Position numbers and translations under genes: made by a program. Shown piece by piece: positions 31,248 through 40,635 of a stretch of 40,961 nucleotides of DNA. Under the pieces are notes generated by a model. It was given only the letters and a program-made list of their open reading frames with translations, was not told the DNA's origin and made no database searches. The stretch is from NCBI GenBank assembly GCA_903928055.1, contig CAIYPG010000112.1, positions 1 to 40,961 of the forward strand, in the 5' to 3' direction. This stretch comes from an uncultured beta proteobacterium (GTDB taxonomy: Bacteria > Pseudomonadota > Gammaproteobacteria > Burkholderiales > SG8-39). Every line of letters begins with the position of its first letter. The stretch's first letter is position 1.

Positions 31248-32300
31248 ATGAGATTGACGACGATAGCGACCATGCCAGGGCGCTGGTTCCTTTGCCGGAT
31301 GTTCCGAATCATCGCGTTCCTTTCCGCCTGTCTGCTGCTGGCTGTCGGGCCGGCCGCCGCACAGGATACCGATGCCATCCTGTCGGCCGTGGTCGGGGTG
31401 AAGATGCGCGCGCTGCCCGATGCAAGCTCCAACGCCACCCTGGGCCGCGAGCGTACCGGCAGCGGCGTCGTCATCGACGACCTCGGCCACATCCTCACGA
31501 TTGGCTACATCGTCACCGATGCCGACTCCATCGAGATCACCACGAACGGCAGCGCACAGGATGGCATGCCGGACCGGCGCACCGTGCCCGCCACCCTGGT
31601 GGCTTACGACCATGCCACCGGTTTTGGCCTGCTGCATGCCGTCCTCCCGCTGGGCGTGAAGCCCATGCCGCTGGGTGATTCGGCGGCACTGGGCGAGCGC
31701 GAGCCGGTGATGGTGCTTCCAGCGGGTGGACGCGATTCGGCGATGCTCGCCTATGTGGTCTCCAAGCGCAGTTTTGCCGGTGGGTGGGAATACATGCTCG
31801 ACTCGGCCATCTACACTTCCCCGCCAACGCTGCAATGGGCGGGCGCCGCGCTCATCGACCACGGCGGCAAGCTCGTGGGTATTGGTTCGCTGCTGGTGCG
31901 TGACAGCATGGAGGCGGGTTCGGCCCTTCCGGGCAACATGTTCGTGCCCACCGACGTGGTGAAACCCATCCTCGCCGACCTGATCGCCAAGGGGCACCGC
32001 AGCGGCCCGGTGCAGCCCTGGCTGGGCATGTCTACCGAGGAGTCGCAGGGACGCCTGTTCGTGACCCGCGTTTCGGCCGGAGGACCGGCCGAACGAGCGG
32101 GCATTCATGGCGGCGACATTGTCATTGGCGTGGGCAGCACGCCGGTGAGATCCCTGGAGCAGCTGTATCGCAGCGTGTGGGCGCTTGGCGCGGCCGGTGT
32201 CGAAGTGCCGCTGCGCCTGTTGCAGGGGGTCGACCTGCGCGAGGTGCGCGTGCGCTCGGTGGACCGGCAGGATTACATGAGTGCCAAGTCGGCGATGTAG
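31248..32300 (+). CDS. HtrA-like protein with degenerate protease site and PDZ domain
   Basis: A 350-residue exported protein; signal about residues 18-39 (ending AAA-Q). Residues 45-245 follow the trypsin-like fold of HtrA/DegP (TGSGVVIDDLGHILT, PMPLGDSAALGE, FVPTDVVKPILADL), and 255-335 form a PDZ domain (LGMSTEESQG, GPAERAGIHGGDIVIGV). All three catalytic positions are changed: the His is Tyr87 (LTIGYIV), the Asp is Gly125 (DHATGFGLL) and the Ser is Ala198 (QWAGAAL). It is therefore probably a non-proteolytic binding or chaperone-like envelope protein. The ATG at 31248 follows AAGGAGG. Confidence 0.85.
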   Translation: MRLTTIATMPGRWFLCRMFRIIAFLSACLLLAVGPAAAQDTDAILSAVVGVKMRALPDASSNATLGRERTGSGVVIDDLGHILTIGYIVTDADSIEITTNGSAQDGMPDRRTVPATLVAYDHATGFGLLHAVLPLGVKPMPLGDSAALGEREPVMVLPAGGRDSAMLAYVVSKRSFAGGWEYMLDSAIYTSPPTLQWAGAALIDHGGKLVGIGSLLVRDSMEAGSALPGNMFVPTDVVKPILADLIAKGHRSGPVQPWLGMSTEESQGRLFVTRVSAGGPAERAGIHGGDIVIGVGSTPVRSLEQLYRSVWALGAAGVEVPLRLLQGVDLREVRVRSVDRQDYMSAKSAM

Positions 32301-32401
32301 AGTCGCGCGGGCAGCCGCTCCTGAAAATCGGAAGTGGCGCCAGACCATATAAACAGACGGCATGCGGGCATCCATGACCGTCGTCTGGAGGAGGGAGCAA
32401 C

Positions 32402-33388
32402 ATGCAAATTCGATTGTTGACTGCATTGCTGTCGACGGGAATTGCACTCGCGCTGTCGCATGGCGGTGACGTGCGTGCCCAGGCCAGCTGGCCCGAGAGG
32501 CCTGTACGCATCGTGGTCGGTTATCCACCTGCGGGCGGTGCTGACCTTACTGCGCGCACCGTTGCCGATGTGCTGACCAGACAGCTTGGCCAGCCCATCG
32601 TGATCGAGAACAAGCCGGGGGCCACCACGACCATCGCCGCCGAGACGGTGGCGCGCTCGGCGCCGGATGGCTACACCCTGTTCATTGCCCAGCCATTCAA
32701 TTTCGGCATCGACAAGGTATTCATGAAGGGGCTGAACTATGACGGCGCACGTGACTTTGCGCCAGTGACCCAGTGGGTGTCCGCGCCACTGGTGCTGGTG
32801 GTCAACGACAAACTGGAGGCGAAGAGCGTGGCCCAGTTGATCGACCTGCTGAAGAAAAGCCCGGGCAAGTATTTCTACAGCACGGTGGGCAACGGCGGCG
32901 TGACGCACCTGGCCGGGGTCTATTTCAATGACGTCAACAAAACCGACATGGTGCAGGTGCCGTTCAAGGGAGGGGCCCAGGGCGCGCAGGCGCTGCTGAC
33001 AGGTGAGGTGCAACTCTCCTTTGCTTCCGGGCCCACGGTGATGCCGATGGTGAATGCAGGCAAGCTGCGCGCCCTGGCGGTGACCTCCGAGAAGCGCTCG
33101 TCGGTGGTGCCGGGCGTTCCCAGCGTGGCCGAGAGCGGCGTGAAGGGCTTCGAGATCATTGTCAGCTTCGGCCTGGTCGGTCCGACCGGCATGCAGCCCG
33201 CAGTCATCAAGCGGCTGTTTGATGCCAGTGTGCATTCGCTGGCCGATCCCGGCGTGATTGACCGCCTGGCAAAACAGGCGATCGAAGCGGCGCCATCGGC
33301 CTCGCCCGAGGCTTACCGCGCCTGGCTGCTGCGCGAAGGCGAAAAGCAGGGCGCGCTGGCGCGGCAATCCGGCGCCACACTGGACTAG
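32402..33388 (+). CDS. Bug-family receptor
   Basis: A 328-residue periplasmic receptor with signal about 1-27 (ending VRA-Q). Landmarks are PERPVRIVVGYPPAGGADLTAR, SAPDGYTLFIAQP and MVQVPFKGGAQGAQALLTGEVQ; it has the Asp-type pocket loop. A GGAGGGAG site precedes the ATG. The esterase-like hydrolase starts three bases after its stop, so the two are co-translated, suggesting that the receptor binds an acid or ester that this hydrolase helps process. Confidence 0.92.
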   Translation: MQIRLLTALLSTGIALALSHGGDVRAQASWPERPVRIVVGYPPAGGADLTARTVADVLTRQLGQPIVIENKPGATTTIAAETVARSAPDGYTLFIAQPFNFGIDKVFMKGLNYDGARDFAPVTQWVSAPLVLVVNDKLEAKSVAQLIDLLKKSPGKYFYSTVGNGGVTHLAGVYFNDVNKTDMVQVPFKGGAQGAQALLTGEVQLSFASGPTVMPMVNAGKLRALAVTSEKRSSVVPGVPSVAESGVKGFEIIVSFGLVGPTGMQPAVIKRLFDASVHSLADPGVIDRLAKQAIEAAPSASPEAYRAWLLREGEKQGALARQSGATLD

Positions 33389-33391
33389 CCC

Positions 33392-34105
33392 GTGGCGGAC
33401 AGAACCTACCTGCTGGTGCATGGTGCCTGGCATGGCGGCTGGTGCTGGGCGCGCGTTGCATCGCAGTTGCGCGCCGCGGGCCATCGCGTGTTCACGCCCA
33501 CCCATACCGGGGTGGGCGAGCGCGCCCACCTGCTGACCGCCGGCATCAGCATGGACACCTTCGTTCAGGACCTGGTCAACGTCATCGAATTCGAAGAACT
33601 GCATGACTGCATCGTAGTGGGCCACAGCTATGGCGGCCGGTCGGTGGCGGGCCTGGCCGATTGCATGCCGGAGCGCATCCGCCGCCTCGTGTTCCTCGAC
33701 GCCGGATTGCCGGAGCCGGGCAAGAGCTATCTCGATGCGTTGCCACCGGAGCGCCGCGCGGTGCGGCTCCGGCAGGCCGCTGAATCGCCGGGCGGCCTGA
33801 GCATTGCACCACCGCATGACATGGATTTTGGTGTGCTCGATCCGGCCGATGCGGCATGGGTGCGCAGCCACCTCACGCCGCAGCCGCTGGGCGCCTACGC
33901 CACGCCGGTCAGGCTGGACCATCCCATCGGCAACGGGCTGCCCTGCACCTACATCCGTTGCACCGAGCCCGCCTTTCCGACCACCGATCCAAGCGCACGC
34001 TATGCAAAGAGCCGCGCGGACTGGGATTACCTCGAGATCAGAACCGGCCACGACGCCATGGTGACGGCACCGCGCGAACTGAGCGAAATCCTGCTCAGGC
34101 TGTGA
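33392..34105 (+). CDS. Alpha/beta hydrolase, salicylate-esterase/hydroxynitrile-lyase-like
   Basis: A 237-residue cytoplasmic hydrolase starting at GTG. The N-terminus [15 protein letters not shown] and the elbow [10 protein letters not shown] with Ser79 are typical of the MES/HNL-like branch; the base is probably His in [11 protein letters not shown] at the C-terminus. It begins three bases after the Bug receptor gene. These enzymes cleave small aromatic or aliphatic esters. The intact catalytic triad distinguishes it from the Thr-containing hydrolase at 21701. Confidence 0.86.
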   Translation: MADRTYLLVHGAWHGGWCWARVASQLRAAGHRVFTPTHTGVGERAHLLTAGISMDTFVQDLVNVIEFEELHDCIVVGHSYGGRSVAGLADCMPERIRRLVFLDAGLPEPGKSYLDALPPERRAVRLRQAAESPGGLSIAPPHDMDFGVLDPADAAWVRSHLTPQPLGAYATPVRLDHPIGNGLPCTYIRCTEPAFPTTDPSARYAKSRADWDYLEIRTGHDAMVTAPRELSEILLRL

Positions 34106-34163
34106 TGGGGTGATCGCCCGGCAGGAAGTTATACTCCGGGCTCTTTCACTGCCCGTCCATCCC

Positions 34164-35267
34164 ATGAGCAGCAGCAACGCACCGCAGGAAGCATCACCGT
34201 TCTCCGGCACCGCGCCCGTCCAGGAGCGCCATCGCTTCGATGTCGAGGCGCTCGCTGTCTATCTGTCAAAGCACATCGCGGGCTTCAGCGGCCCGCTCGA
34301 AGTCGAGCAGTTCCGCGGCGGACAATCCAATCCCACCTATCGCCTCACCGCAGGCGGGCGGCGCTTTGTGATGCGCGCCAAGCCGGGGCCGGTTGCAAAG
34401 CTGCTGCCCTCGGCACATGCCATCGATCGCGAGTACCGCGTCATGACGGCCCTTGCGAAGGCGGGCATCCCGGTGCCGCAGACGTTCTGCCTGTGCGAGG
34501 ACGAATCGGTGATCGGCCGCGCCTTCATGGTGATGGATTGCGTGGAAGGGAGGATTTTCTGGCAGCAGGACCTGCCTGGCCTCGCCCCCGCAGAGCGAAC
34601 CGCGCTCTACGACGAAATGAACCGCGTGCTGGCCGCGCTGCATGGCGTCAGCTACAAGGCCGTCGGCCTCGAGGACTACGGCCGGCCCGGCAATTATTTC
34701 GCGCGCCAGATCGGCCGCTGGTCGAAGCAGTACCGCGCCTCCGAGACCGAAAAGATCGACGCCATGGACAAGCTCATCGGCTGGCTGCCGGAGAACATTC
34801 CGGCCGACGATGAAACTTCCGTGGTGCACGGCGATTTCCGCCTCGACAACATGATCTTCCATCCCACCGAGCCGCGCGTGCTGGCGCTGCTGGATTGGGA
34901 GCTCTCGACGCTGGGCCATCCACTCGCCGACATTTCATACCAGTGCATGAGCTGGCACGTGCCGCCGGGCGTGTTCCGCGGCATCAAGGGGCTTGACCTC
35001 AGGGCGCTCGGCATTCCGTCGGAAGCAGAGTACGTCGCCGCCTACTGCCGGCGCACCGGCCGCGAGCGCATCGAGCACTGGGATTTCTATCTTGCCTACA
35101 ACATGTTCCGCCTTGCTGCGATCCTGCAGGGCATCCGAAAGCGTGTGCTCGACGGCACCGCCTCGGGCGCGCAGGCGCACACCGTGGGCGAGCGCATCGG
35201 CCCGCTGACCGAGTGGGGCTGGGGCTTTGCGGAAAAAGTGATTGCCGCAAAGCGGGGCGATTCGTGA
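34164..35267 (+). CDS. APH-fold phosphotransferase (ACAD10/11 kinase-domain type)
   Basis: A 367-residue protein of the aminoglycoside-phosphotransferase-like kinase fold. The nucleotide-binding lobe includes [15 protein letters not shown] and the catalytic loop reads [13 protein letters not shown] with His222, Asp224 and Asn229; the metal-binding segment is [18 protein letters not shown]. Proteins of this branch often act with acyl-CoA dehydrogenases, possibly phosphorylating 4-hydroxyacids. The ATG at 34164 is chosen over 34110 because the shorter N-terminus matches the family better. Its stop overlaps the DUF2127 start by four bases. Confidence 0.88.
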   Translation: MSSSNAPQEASPFSGTAPVQERHRFDVEALAVYLSKHIAGFSGPLEVEQFRGGQSNPTYRLTAGGRRFVMRAKPGPVAKLLPSAHAIDREYRVMTALAKAGIPVPQTFCLCEDESVIGRAFMVMDCVEGRIFWQQDLPGLAPAERTALYDEMNRVLAALHGVSYKAVGLEDYGRPGNYFARQIGRWSKQYRASETEKIDAMDKLIGWLPENIPADDETSVVHGDFRLDNMIFHPTEPRVLALLDWELSTLGHPLADISYQCMSWHVPPGVFRGIKGLDLRALGIPSEAEYVAAYCRRTGRERIEHWDFYLAYNMFRLAAILQGIRKRVLDGTASGAQAHTVGERIGPLTEWGWGFAEKVIAAKRGDS

Positions 35268-35779
35268 GCCTGTCCGAATCGAAGCCCTCTGTCGTCATCG
35301 CCGGAGTCGCGCATCCGGATGCGGCGCGGCGCGCCCTGCGTGCCGTTGCGGCCTTCGAGTTCCTGAAAGGCCTTGCAGCGCTCGCCGGGGTGATCGGCAT
35401 CATTGACCTGATGCATCACGACGCGAGGCGCATTGCGATCGGGCTGATTGGTCATTTCGGATTGAACGCCGACTCGCGTTATCCGTCGCTGCTGCTGCAT
35501 TACGCCGACCAGCTTCCGGGCGCAAATGTCAATATGCTCGCCATGCTCGCGGCCGGCTATATCAGCGTGCGCTGGATGGAAGCATTGGGGCTGTGGAACG
35601 ATCAGGCCTGGGGCGAATGGCTTGGTGCGCTGTCGGGCGGCATCTACATCCCGTTCGAATTCATCCATCTTGAGCACGTCCCGACAATGATCAATGCCGG
35701 GGTGCTGCTGTTCAATGTGGCAATGGTCGCCTTTCTGGCCTGGCGTCTGTGGCGCAGGCGCAACCCCGGAACGACCTAG
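35264..35779 (+). CDS. DUF2127 family membrane protein
   Basis: A 171-residue product starting at a GTG that overlaps the kinase stop (GTGA), indicating translational coupling. It has about four membrane-prone segments, including [18 protein letters not shown] and [14 protein letters not shown], and the phrase [13 protein letters not shown] typical of DUF2127. The function of the family is not known. It is the last gene of the rightward group and converges on the GST gene. Confidence 0.85.
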   Translation: MSLSESKPSVVIAGVAHPDAARRALRAVAAFEFLKGLAALAGVIGIIDLMHHDARRIAIGLIGHFGLNADSRYPSLLLHYADQLPGANVNMLAMLAAGYISVRWMEALGLWNDQAWGEWLGALSGGIYIPFEFIHLEHVPTMINAGVLLFNVAMVAFLAWRLWRRRNPGTT

Positions 35780-35804
35780 GGGGCGCGCCCCCCTGCAACG
35801 GCGT

Positions 35805-36425
35805 TCAGTCCTTCGGCATCGTGCTTGAAAACGCCGGGCGTTTCAGCAGCCGTTCGTTGTAGGCCTTGAGGTTCGGGAACAGGTTTCCCCACTCGTACTC
35901 CGGCAGGCGGAACGCGATATAGCCCAGCGCCATGCCGATCGCGATGTCCGCCGCGGTGAATCCCTTGCCGAAGCAGAATTCGCGATCGCCCAGTTCGCGT
36001 GCCGCAGTCTCGATGCCGCGCCGCACCTTGTTGAACTGCCGGTCCATCACTTCCTTGCTGAGTTTTGCATCCAGTTCGCGCCGCTTCTCGCCCATGAAGG
36101 CCACGCCCGCATCGCAGATGCCGTCGCCCAGCGACTCCCAGCGCTTCACTTCAACCCGGTCCATGCCCACCGGCGGGAACAGCATGGGCGAAGAGGAAAG
36201 CGTGTCGATGTATTCGACGATCACGCTGGAGTCGTAGATCGCCTTTTTGCCATCGACCACAATCACCGGAATCTTGCCCAGCGGGTTGTGTGGCACGACC
36301 GGATTTTCCTCGCCGGCGGCTGAAGCCTTGACGTGCTCGAAGGGAATGTTCTTCTCTGCGAACGCAATGCGCACCTTGCGGGTGAACGGGCTGGCGAAAC
36401 CGCCGAGCAACTGGATCTGTGGCAT
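35805..36425 (-). CDS. Glutathione S-transferase family protein
   Basis: A 206-residue two-domain protein. The N-terminal thioredoxin-like domain reads QLLGGFASPFTRKVRIAFAE, with Ser12 in the position of the activating residue, then NPLGKIPVIVVDGKKAIYDSSVIVEYI for glutathione binding. The C-terminal helical domain has GFTAADIAIGMALGYI. It probably conjugates or reduces electrophiles in the cytoplasm. An AGGAGAAGG site lies before its ATG, and a TATAAT on the minus strand lies 79 bp upstream. Confidence 0.9.
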   Translation of the reverse strand: MPQIQLLGGFASPFTRKVRIAFAEKNIPFEHVKASAAGEENPVVPHNPLGKIPVIVVDGKKAIYDSSVIVEYIDTLSSSPMLFPPVGMDRVEVKRWESLGDGICDAGVAFMGEKRRELDAKLSKEVMDRQFNKVRRGIETAARELGDREFCFGKGFTAADIAIGMALGYIAFRLPEYEWGNLFPNLKAYNERLLKRPAFSSTMPKD

Positions 36426-36503
36426 GAATCCTTCTCCTGGACTGGAATGGTCTTGTCGTTGTGCGGCACCCGCCGATCGATGCCGGCGGTGTGGCTTCTA
36501 AAG

Positions 36504-36509
36504 ATTATA
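36504..36509 (-). promoter_or_regulatory. Possible -10 element for the GST gene
   Basis: TATAAT on the minus strand, 79 bp upstream of the GST ATG. No clear -35. The divergent side of the same gap is an AT-rich island (36553-36625) preceding the Nudix gene. Confidence 0.35.
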
Positions 36510-36637
36510 CTGCCGCATGCAGGCCGTCCTGCCATCGGCAGTGTTGCGGCATTAATATGATCAATATCAGTAAAATATCATTATTCAAAGCGTATTTTAA
36601 TAAAAATTATTATCTGCACTAAATCCGGGGGAAGGCA

Positions 36638-37282
36638 ATGGGGCTGGTTCCGTTCGATGACAGGCAGCGCGCAGAGATGGCCGCGAACCTGGCGCACTTT
36701 GCGGTTGCCACGGACGTGCATCCCGATGGGCGAACTGCGGCCGGCACCCTGAAACGCGCCGCCGTCTGCCTCATCGTTGCGGACGACGGCCGTGGCGGCG
36801 CATCGGTCATCCTCACCAAGCGCGCCCCGAAGCTGAAGGCGCACTCCGGGCAGTGGGCGATTCCCGGCGGGCGCATCGAAGCCGGCGAGACACCCATCGA
36901 GGCGGCGCTGCGCGAAGCGCACGAGGAAGTGAACCTCGAACTCTCGCCGGACGCCATCCTCGGCCGGCTGGACGATTACCCCACGCGCTCCGGCTATCTC
37001 ATCACCCCGGTGGTGGCCTGGGCGCCCGAAGGCTCGGTGCTCACCGCAAACCCCGACGAGGTGGCGAGCATCCACTACATCGGCCTCGGCGAATTGCGCG
37101 ACGGCGATCCCGAATTCTTCGCCATCCCCGAGAGCGAAAATCCCGTCATCCGCTATCCGCTCGGCGGCAAGTTCGTGCATGCCCCCACCGCCGCGGTGCT
37201 GTATCAGTTCGTGGAAGTGGCGCTGGAGGGCAGGGCGACGCGGGTGGCGCATCTGGAGCAGCCGGTCTGGGCTTGGCGGTAG
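36638..37282 (+). CDS. Nudix hydrolase, CoA-pyrophosphatase-like
   Basis: A 214-residue Nudix protein. The Nudix box near residues 77-99 has the key parts GGRIEAGETPIEAAL and REAHEEV; the final residues VNL in place of xGL resemble CoA-diphosphatases. The upstream phrase AAVCLIVADDG and ILTKRAPKLKAHSGQW also match that branch. It would hydrolyse a nucleoside-diphosphate-linked metabolite such as CoA. Its 3' half is duplicated at 40214-40458. The ATG follows GGGGGAAGG. A strongly AT-rich stretch precedes it. Confidence 0.85.
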   Translation: MGLVPFDDRQRAEMAANLAHFAVATDVHPDGRTAAGTLKRAAVCLIVADDGRGGASVILTKRAPKLKAHSGQWAIPGGRIEAGETPIEAALREAHEEVNLELSPDAILGRLDDYPTRSGYLITPVVAWAPEGSVLTANPDEVASIHYIGLGELRDGDPEFFAIPESENPVIRYPLGGKFVHAPTAAVLYQFVEVALEGRATRVAHLEQPVWAWR

Positions 37283-37419
37283 GCGCCTCGCTTTGATCCA
37301 TCACACGCGTTGATGGTGGCATCATGAAATACTATTTCCGGAACGGGAATCATTTGCATAGCCTTTAGGCTGGCATTCCATAATAACCAGACAGCGGATG
37401 CCCCCTTCAAGGAGGCCGC

Positions 37420-39114
37420 ATGACGTACGACCTATTGATCAAGAACGGTCGCATCATCGACGGTTCGGGCATGCCGGCGTTCATGGGCGATGTGGGAATT
37501 CGCGACGGCAAGATCGTGCAGATCGGCAGGCTGCGCGGCGACGCGAAGCGCACGCTGGACGCCGAGGGACTGGTGGTGGCCCCGGGATTCATCGACTCGC
37601 ATTGTCATTTCGACGCGCAGGTCACGTGGGATCCGCTGTGCACCTTTTCCTGCTATCACGGCGCAACCACGGTGATCATCGGCAACTGCTCGCTTGGGCT
37701 GGCCCCGGTGCGGCCCGGCACGGCGGAGCGCGTGGAGGAATTCCTCTCGTATGTCGAGGCGATTCCCATGGAGACGCTGAGGACGGTCGATGTGACCTGG
37801 GAGAGCCTGGGCGAATACATGGATGTCATCGACAAGCGCCTCGGGGTCAACGTCGGCACGCTGGTCGGTCACACCCCGGTGCGTCATTACGTGATGGGCA
37901 AGGAAAGCCAGGGCAGGGCCGCGACCCCCGCAGAGATCGAGGCCATGCGTGGCCTGGTGCGGGAAGGCATGCAGGCCGGCGCGCTGGGACTGTCGTTCTC
38001 CATGAGCACAGGACACTATGACTCCCAGGGCGTGATGATTCCGTCCCCGTGGGCCAGCGAAGAAGAAGTTTTTGCACTGAGCGACGTGCTGGCCGAACTC
38101 GGGACCGGCATCGTTCAGGCGGGGGCGGCTCATTACATCGAGGAAAAGAACCGCCTGATGAGCCGCCTTGCCGAGAAGACCGGTAGGCCCGTGATCTATA
38201 TCCAGCTCGCGCAAACCGTCAAGAAGCCCGAGGCTTGGAGGGAGCATCTGGCGCTGGTCGAGGAAAACATGAAGGCCGGCATCCGCGCCTATCCCACCTG
38301 CAGCCCGATGATGCTGACGTCGCGCTTCACCATGCACAATACCCAGATGTTCCGTGGGGTTCCGACCTGGCATCCCCTGCTGATTGCCTCCGACGAGGAG
38401 AAGCTGCGCGCCTATGCGGATCCTGAGATCCGCAAAAAACTGCACCGCGAAGTCGTTGAGTGGGTGGCCGAGATCAAGGGCAACCAGATCCTCGGCAAGA
38501 ACTGGCCCGACGCCGTGTGGGTGGAGACAGTCGTCCTGCCCGAAAACAAGGCCTTCGAGGGCAAGACCATCCGGGAGATGGCCGCCATGCAGGGCAAGGG
38601 CATCATCGACGCCTTCCTCGATCTGGTTGTGGAAGAAAAACTCGACACCACCTTCCTGCAGGGCATCCGTGGTTTCGACAAGGAGGCCATGACTCAGATT
38701 CTCAACTATCCGAATGCGTACATCGGTTTGTCCGACGGCGGCGCGCATGTGCAGTTCAGAGGCGGATATGGCTACAGCAGCAAACTGCTGGGCTATTGGG
38801 TGCGGGAGCAGAAGATCATGTCCCTGGAGCATGCGGTCAAGAAACTCACCTTTGACCTGGCCTCCGGATTCGGAATCTACGACCGCGGCTTGTTGCAACC
38901 CGGACTGGCTGCCGACATCGTGATCTTCGATCCCGACACGATCAAATCCCTGCCCGAGGAAAAGGTCTATGACCTGCCGGGTGGCGCGTGGCGCATGCAG
39001 GAGCTTGCGGCCGGCGTGCGCTGCACCATTGTCAATGGCGAAGTGCTGATCGAGAACGGCAAGCATACCGGCGCCCTGCCGGGGCGTGTGATCAGGAACG
39101 CGATGTACCAATAG
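37420..39114 (+). CDS. D-aminoacylase/N-acyl-D-amino-acid deacylase-like amidohydrolase
   Basis: A 564-residue metal-dependent amidohydrolase. The N-terminal beta-sandwich begins MTYDLLIKNGRIIDGSGMPA, followed by the metal motif FIDSHCHFDAQ with His61 and His63, then GATTVIIGNCSLGLAPVRP, and near the C-terminus SDGGAHVQFRGGYGYSS. The pattern fits D-aminoacylases and related imidase or dihydropyrimidinase-like enzymes. An AAGGAGG site lies nine bases before the ATG. The Bug receptor gene follows after 87 bp. Together they form a module flanked by copies of the Nudix 3' region. Confidence 0.88.
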   Translation: MTYDLLIKNGRIIDGSGMPAFMGDVGIRDGKIVQIGRLRGDAKRTLDAEGLVVAPGFIDSHCHFDAQVTWDPLCTFSCYHGATTVIIGNCSLGLAPVRPGTAERVEEFLSYVEAIPMETLRTVDVTWESLGEYMDVIDKRLGVNVGTLVGHTPVRHYVMGKESQGRAATPAEIEAMRGLVREGMQAGALGLSFSMSTGHYDSQGVMIPSPWASEEEVFALSDVLAELGTGIVQAGAAHYIEEKNRLMSRLAEKTGRPVIYIQLAQTVKKPEAWREHLALVEENMKAGIRAYPTCSPMMLTSRFTMHNTQMFRGVPTWHPLLIASDEEKLRAYADPEIRKKLHREVVEWVAEIKGNQILGKNWPDAVWVETVVLPENKAFEGKTIREMAAMQGKGIIDAFLDLVVEEKLDTTFLQGIRGFDKEAMTQILNYPNAYIGLSDGGAHVQFRGGYGYSSKLLGYWVREQKIMSLEHAVKKLTFDLASGFGIYDRGLLQPGLAADIVIFDPDTIKSLPEEKVYDLPGGAWRMQELAAGVRCTIVNGEVLIENGKHTGALPGRVIRNAMYQ

Positions 39115-39201
39115 CCGCGCGGAGAGCGCCCGCCGGACTGTGCGCGCTCGCATTGCGAGACTGCAGGGCGTATTGAACCAACAGCAGGAAAGGAGACTGC
39201 G

Positions 39202-40215
39202 ATGCGGACCATGCTCAACGCAAAAAACGCCCTTGGCGCGCTGGCAATGTCGCTGGCGTTTTCGCTGGAATTGTCGATGTCAGGCGCGGCATTTGCGCAA
39301 GGTGCGGACGTCTATCCCTCGCGTCCGGTCACCATCATCGTGCCGGTTGCGCCGGGTGCGGCGACTGAGACCGAAGGGCGCATGTGGTCCGCAAAACTCG
39401 GTGAGGCAATCGGCCAGCAGTTCGTCATGGACTTCAAGCCCGGCGGATCGGGCACGCTGGCACTCACCTACACTGCGCGCCAGAAGCCCGATGGCTACAC
39501 GCTGGCCTATGTGACTTCCACCTATCCGATCCTGCCGCTCCTGTTCACGGACCTGCCGATCGACCTGATCAGGGGGCTGGAGCAGGTGTCGCTGCTGAGC
39601 AAGCGCGGCGGCCTGCTGGTGGTGGCCAACAATCTGCCGGTGAGAAACGTCCAGGAATACATTGCCTATGCCAGGGCCGACCCGGGAAAGATCAACTTCG
39701 CCACCTCGGGCAACGGCACCATCCTGCACCTCATGGGGTTGTGGCTGCAGAGTGCGACGAATACGAAGGTCACCTTCATCCATTACAAGGCGGCTGGCGC
39801 AGGCTATCCGGACCTGATGGCGGGGCGCGTGGACATGATGCCGGTCACCTTCAGCGGCGGTTACCCCACCATGGTCAAGCCCGGCAAGGTGCGCGCCATT
39901 GGCACCGCCACCCTGCAGCGCAGTGCGGCCATTCCGGACATGCCAACCGTTGCCGAACAGGGCGTGCCCGACTACGAGTATCCGAGCTGGCTGGGCCTGG
40001 TCGCACCGCTCAAGACGCCCGCCACAGTGTTCGCGCGGCTGAATGTCGAGATCGCAAAGATTGCCAAACAGCCCGACATGCAGCAGAAACTGGGCGATGA
40101 CACCATCCTGATCGGCAGCTCACCCGAGCAGTTCCGCCGCGTGGTCGAGACCGAGACCGGGCGCTGGCGCAGGCTGGTGCAGGAGAACAACATCAAGTTC
40201 GACGACCCGAACTGA
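39202..40215 (+). CDS. Bug-family receptor, Glu-loop subtype
   Basis: A 337-residue periplasmic receptor with signal about 1-33 (ending AFA-Q). Landmarks are PSRPVTIIVPVAPGAAT, QKPDGYTLAYV, LPIDLIRGLEQVSLL and VTFIHYKAAGAGYPDLMAGRVD. The pocket loop reads ATETEGR, the Glu-type variant. An AAAGGAGA site precedes the ATG. It follows the D-aminoacylase-like gene, and its stop codon overlaps the first base of the degraded Nudix copy. Confidence 0.92.
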   Translation: MRTMLNAKNALGALAMSLAFSLELSMSGAAFAQGADVYPSRPVTIIVPVAPGAATETEGRMWSAKLGEAIGQQFVMDFKPGGSGTLALTYTARQKPDGYTLAYVTSTYPILPLLFTDLPIDLIRGLEQVSLLSKRGGLLVVANNLPVRNVQEYIAYARADPGKINFATSGNGTILHLMGLWLQSATNTKVTFIHYKAAGAGYPDLMAGRVDMMPVTFSGGYPTMVKPGKVRAIGTATLQRSAAIPDMPTVAEQGVPDYEYPSWLGLVAPLKTPATVFARLNVEIAKIAKQPDMQQKLGDDTILIGSSPEQFRRVVETETGRWRRLVQENNIKFDDPN

Positions 40216-40458
40216 ATCTCGAACTCTCGCCCGACACCATTCTTGGTCGCCTGGACGCCCGAAGACTCGGTGCTCACCGCCAATTCCGAATTCTTCGCCA
40301 TCACCGAGAGCGAAACCCCCGTCATCCGCTACCCGCCGGGCGGCAAGTTCGTGCACGCGCCCACCGCAGCGGTGCTGTACCAGTTCGTGGAAGTGGCGCT
40401 GGAGGGCAGGGCGACGCGGGTCGCCTATCTGGGGCAGCCGGTGTGGGCGTGGCGGTAG
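40214..40458 (+). pseudogene. Degraded copy of the 3' half of the Nudix gene
   Basis: Three blocks match the Nudix gene at 36638: 40214-40256 with 36931-36973 (offset 3283), 40258-about 40281 with 37025-about 37048 (offset 3233), and 40287-40464 with 37111-37288 (offset 3176). The offsets show two deletions of 50 and 57 bp. The first shifts the frame and the copy lacks the Nudix box, so it cannot make the enzyme. The last 47 codons differ from the intact gene at only four residues, so the copy is recent. A TTG at 40243 leaves a 71-codon open frame. Confidence 0.85.
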
Positions 40459-40542
40459 GCGCCTTTCAAATCAAATAGTTTCCGTGCTGGCGCATACGCG
40501 CTGTCGCATCTTCGACATTGAACGGTAATTAATTTGGCCCTT

Positions 40543-40559
40543 ATCGCTTGAAAAGCGAT
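40543..40559. repeat. Hairpin upstream of the lipoprotein gene
   Basis: ATCGCTT-gaa-AAGCGAT is a perfect 7-bp stem in a locally AT-rich region. Flanking TTTGGC (40533-40538) and GCCAAA (about 40573-40578) could extend the fold. Confidence 0.4.
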
Positions 40560-40635
40560 ATTCGACTTTGCGCCAAATGCATAAAGTAATGCAGACGATC
40601 CGGCGATCTATCGACGATCTTTTAAGGGTGTCTGC

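Noticed and set aside
32273..34210. Leftward 645-codon reading frame
   Set aside because: It is antisense to a Bug receptor and an esterase that have clear family motifs; the leftward translation shows no recognisable domain.
37335..37360. Sigma-54 type promoter before the D-aminoacylase-like gene
   Set aside because: The GG and GC elements are not ten bases apart in any register.
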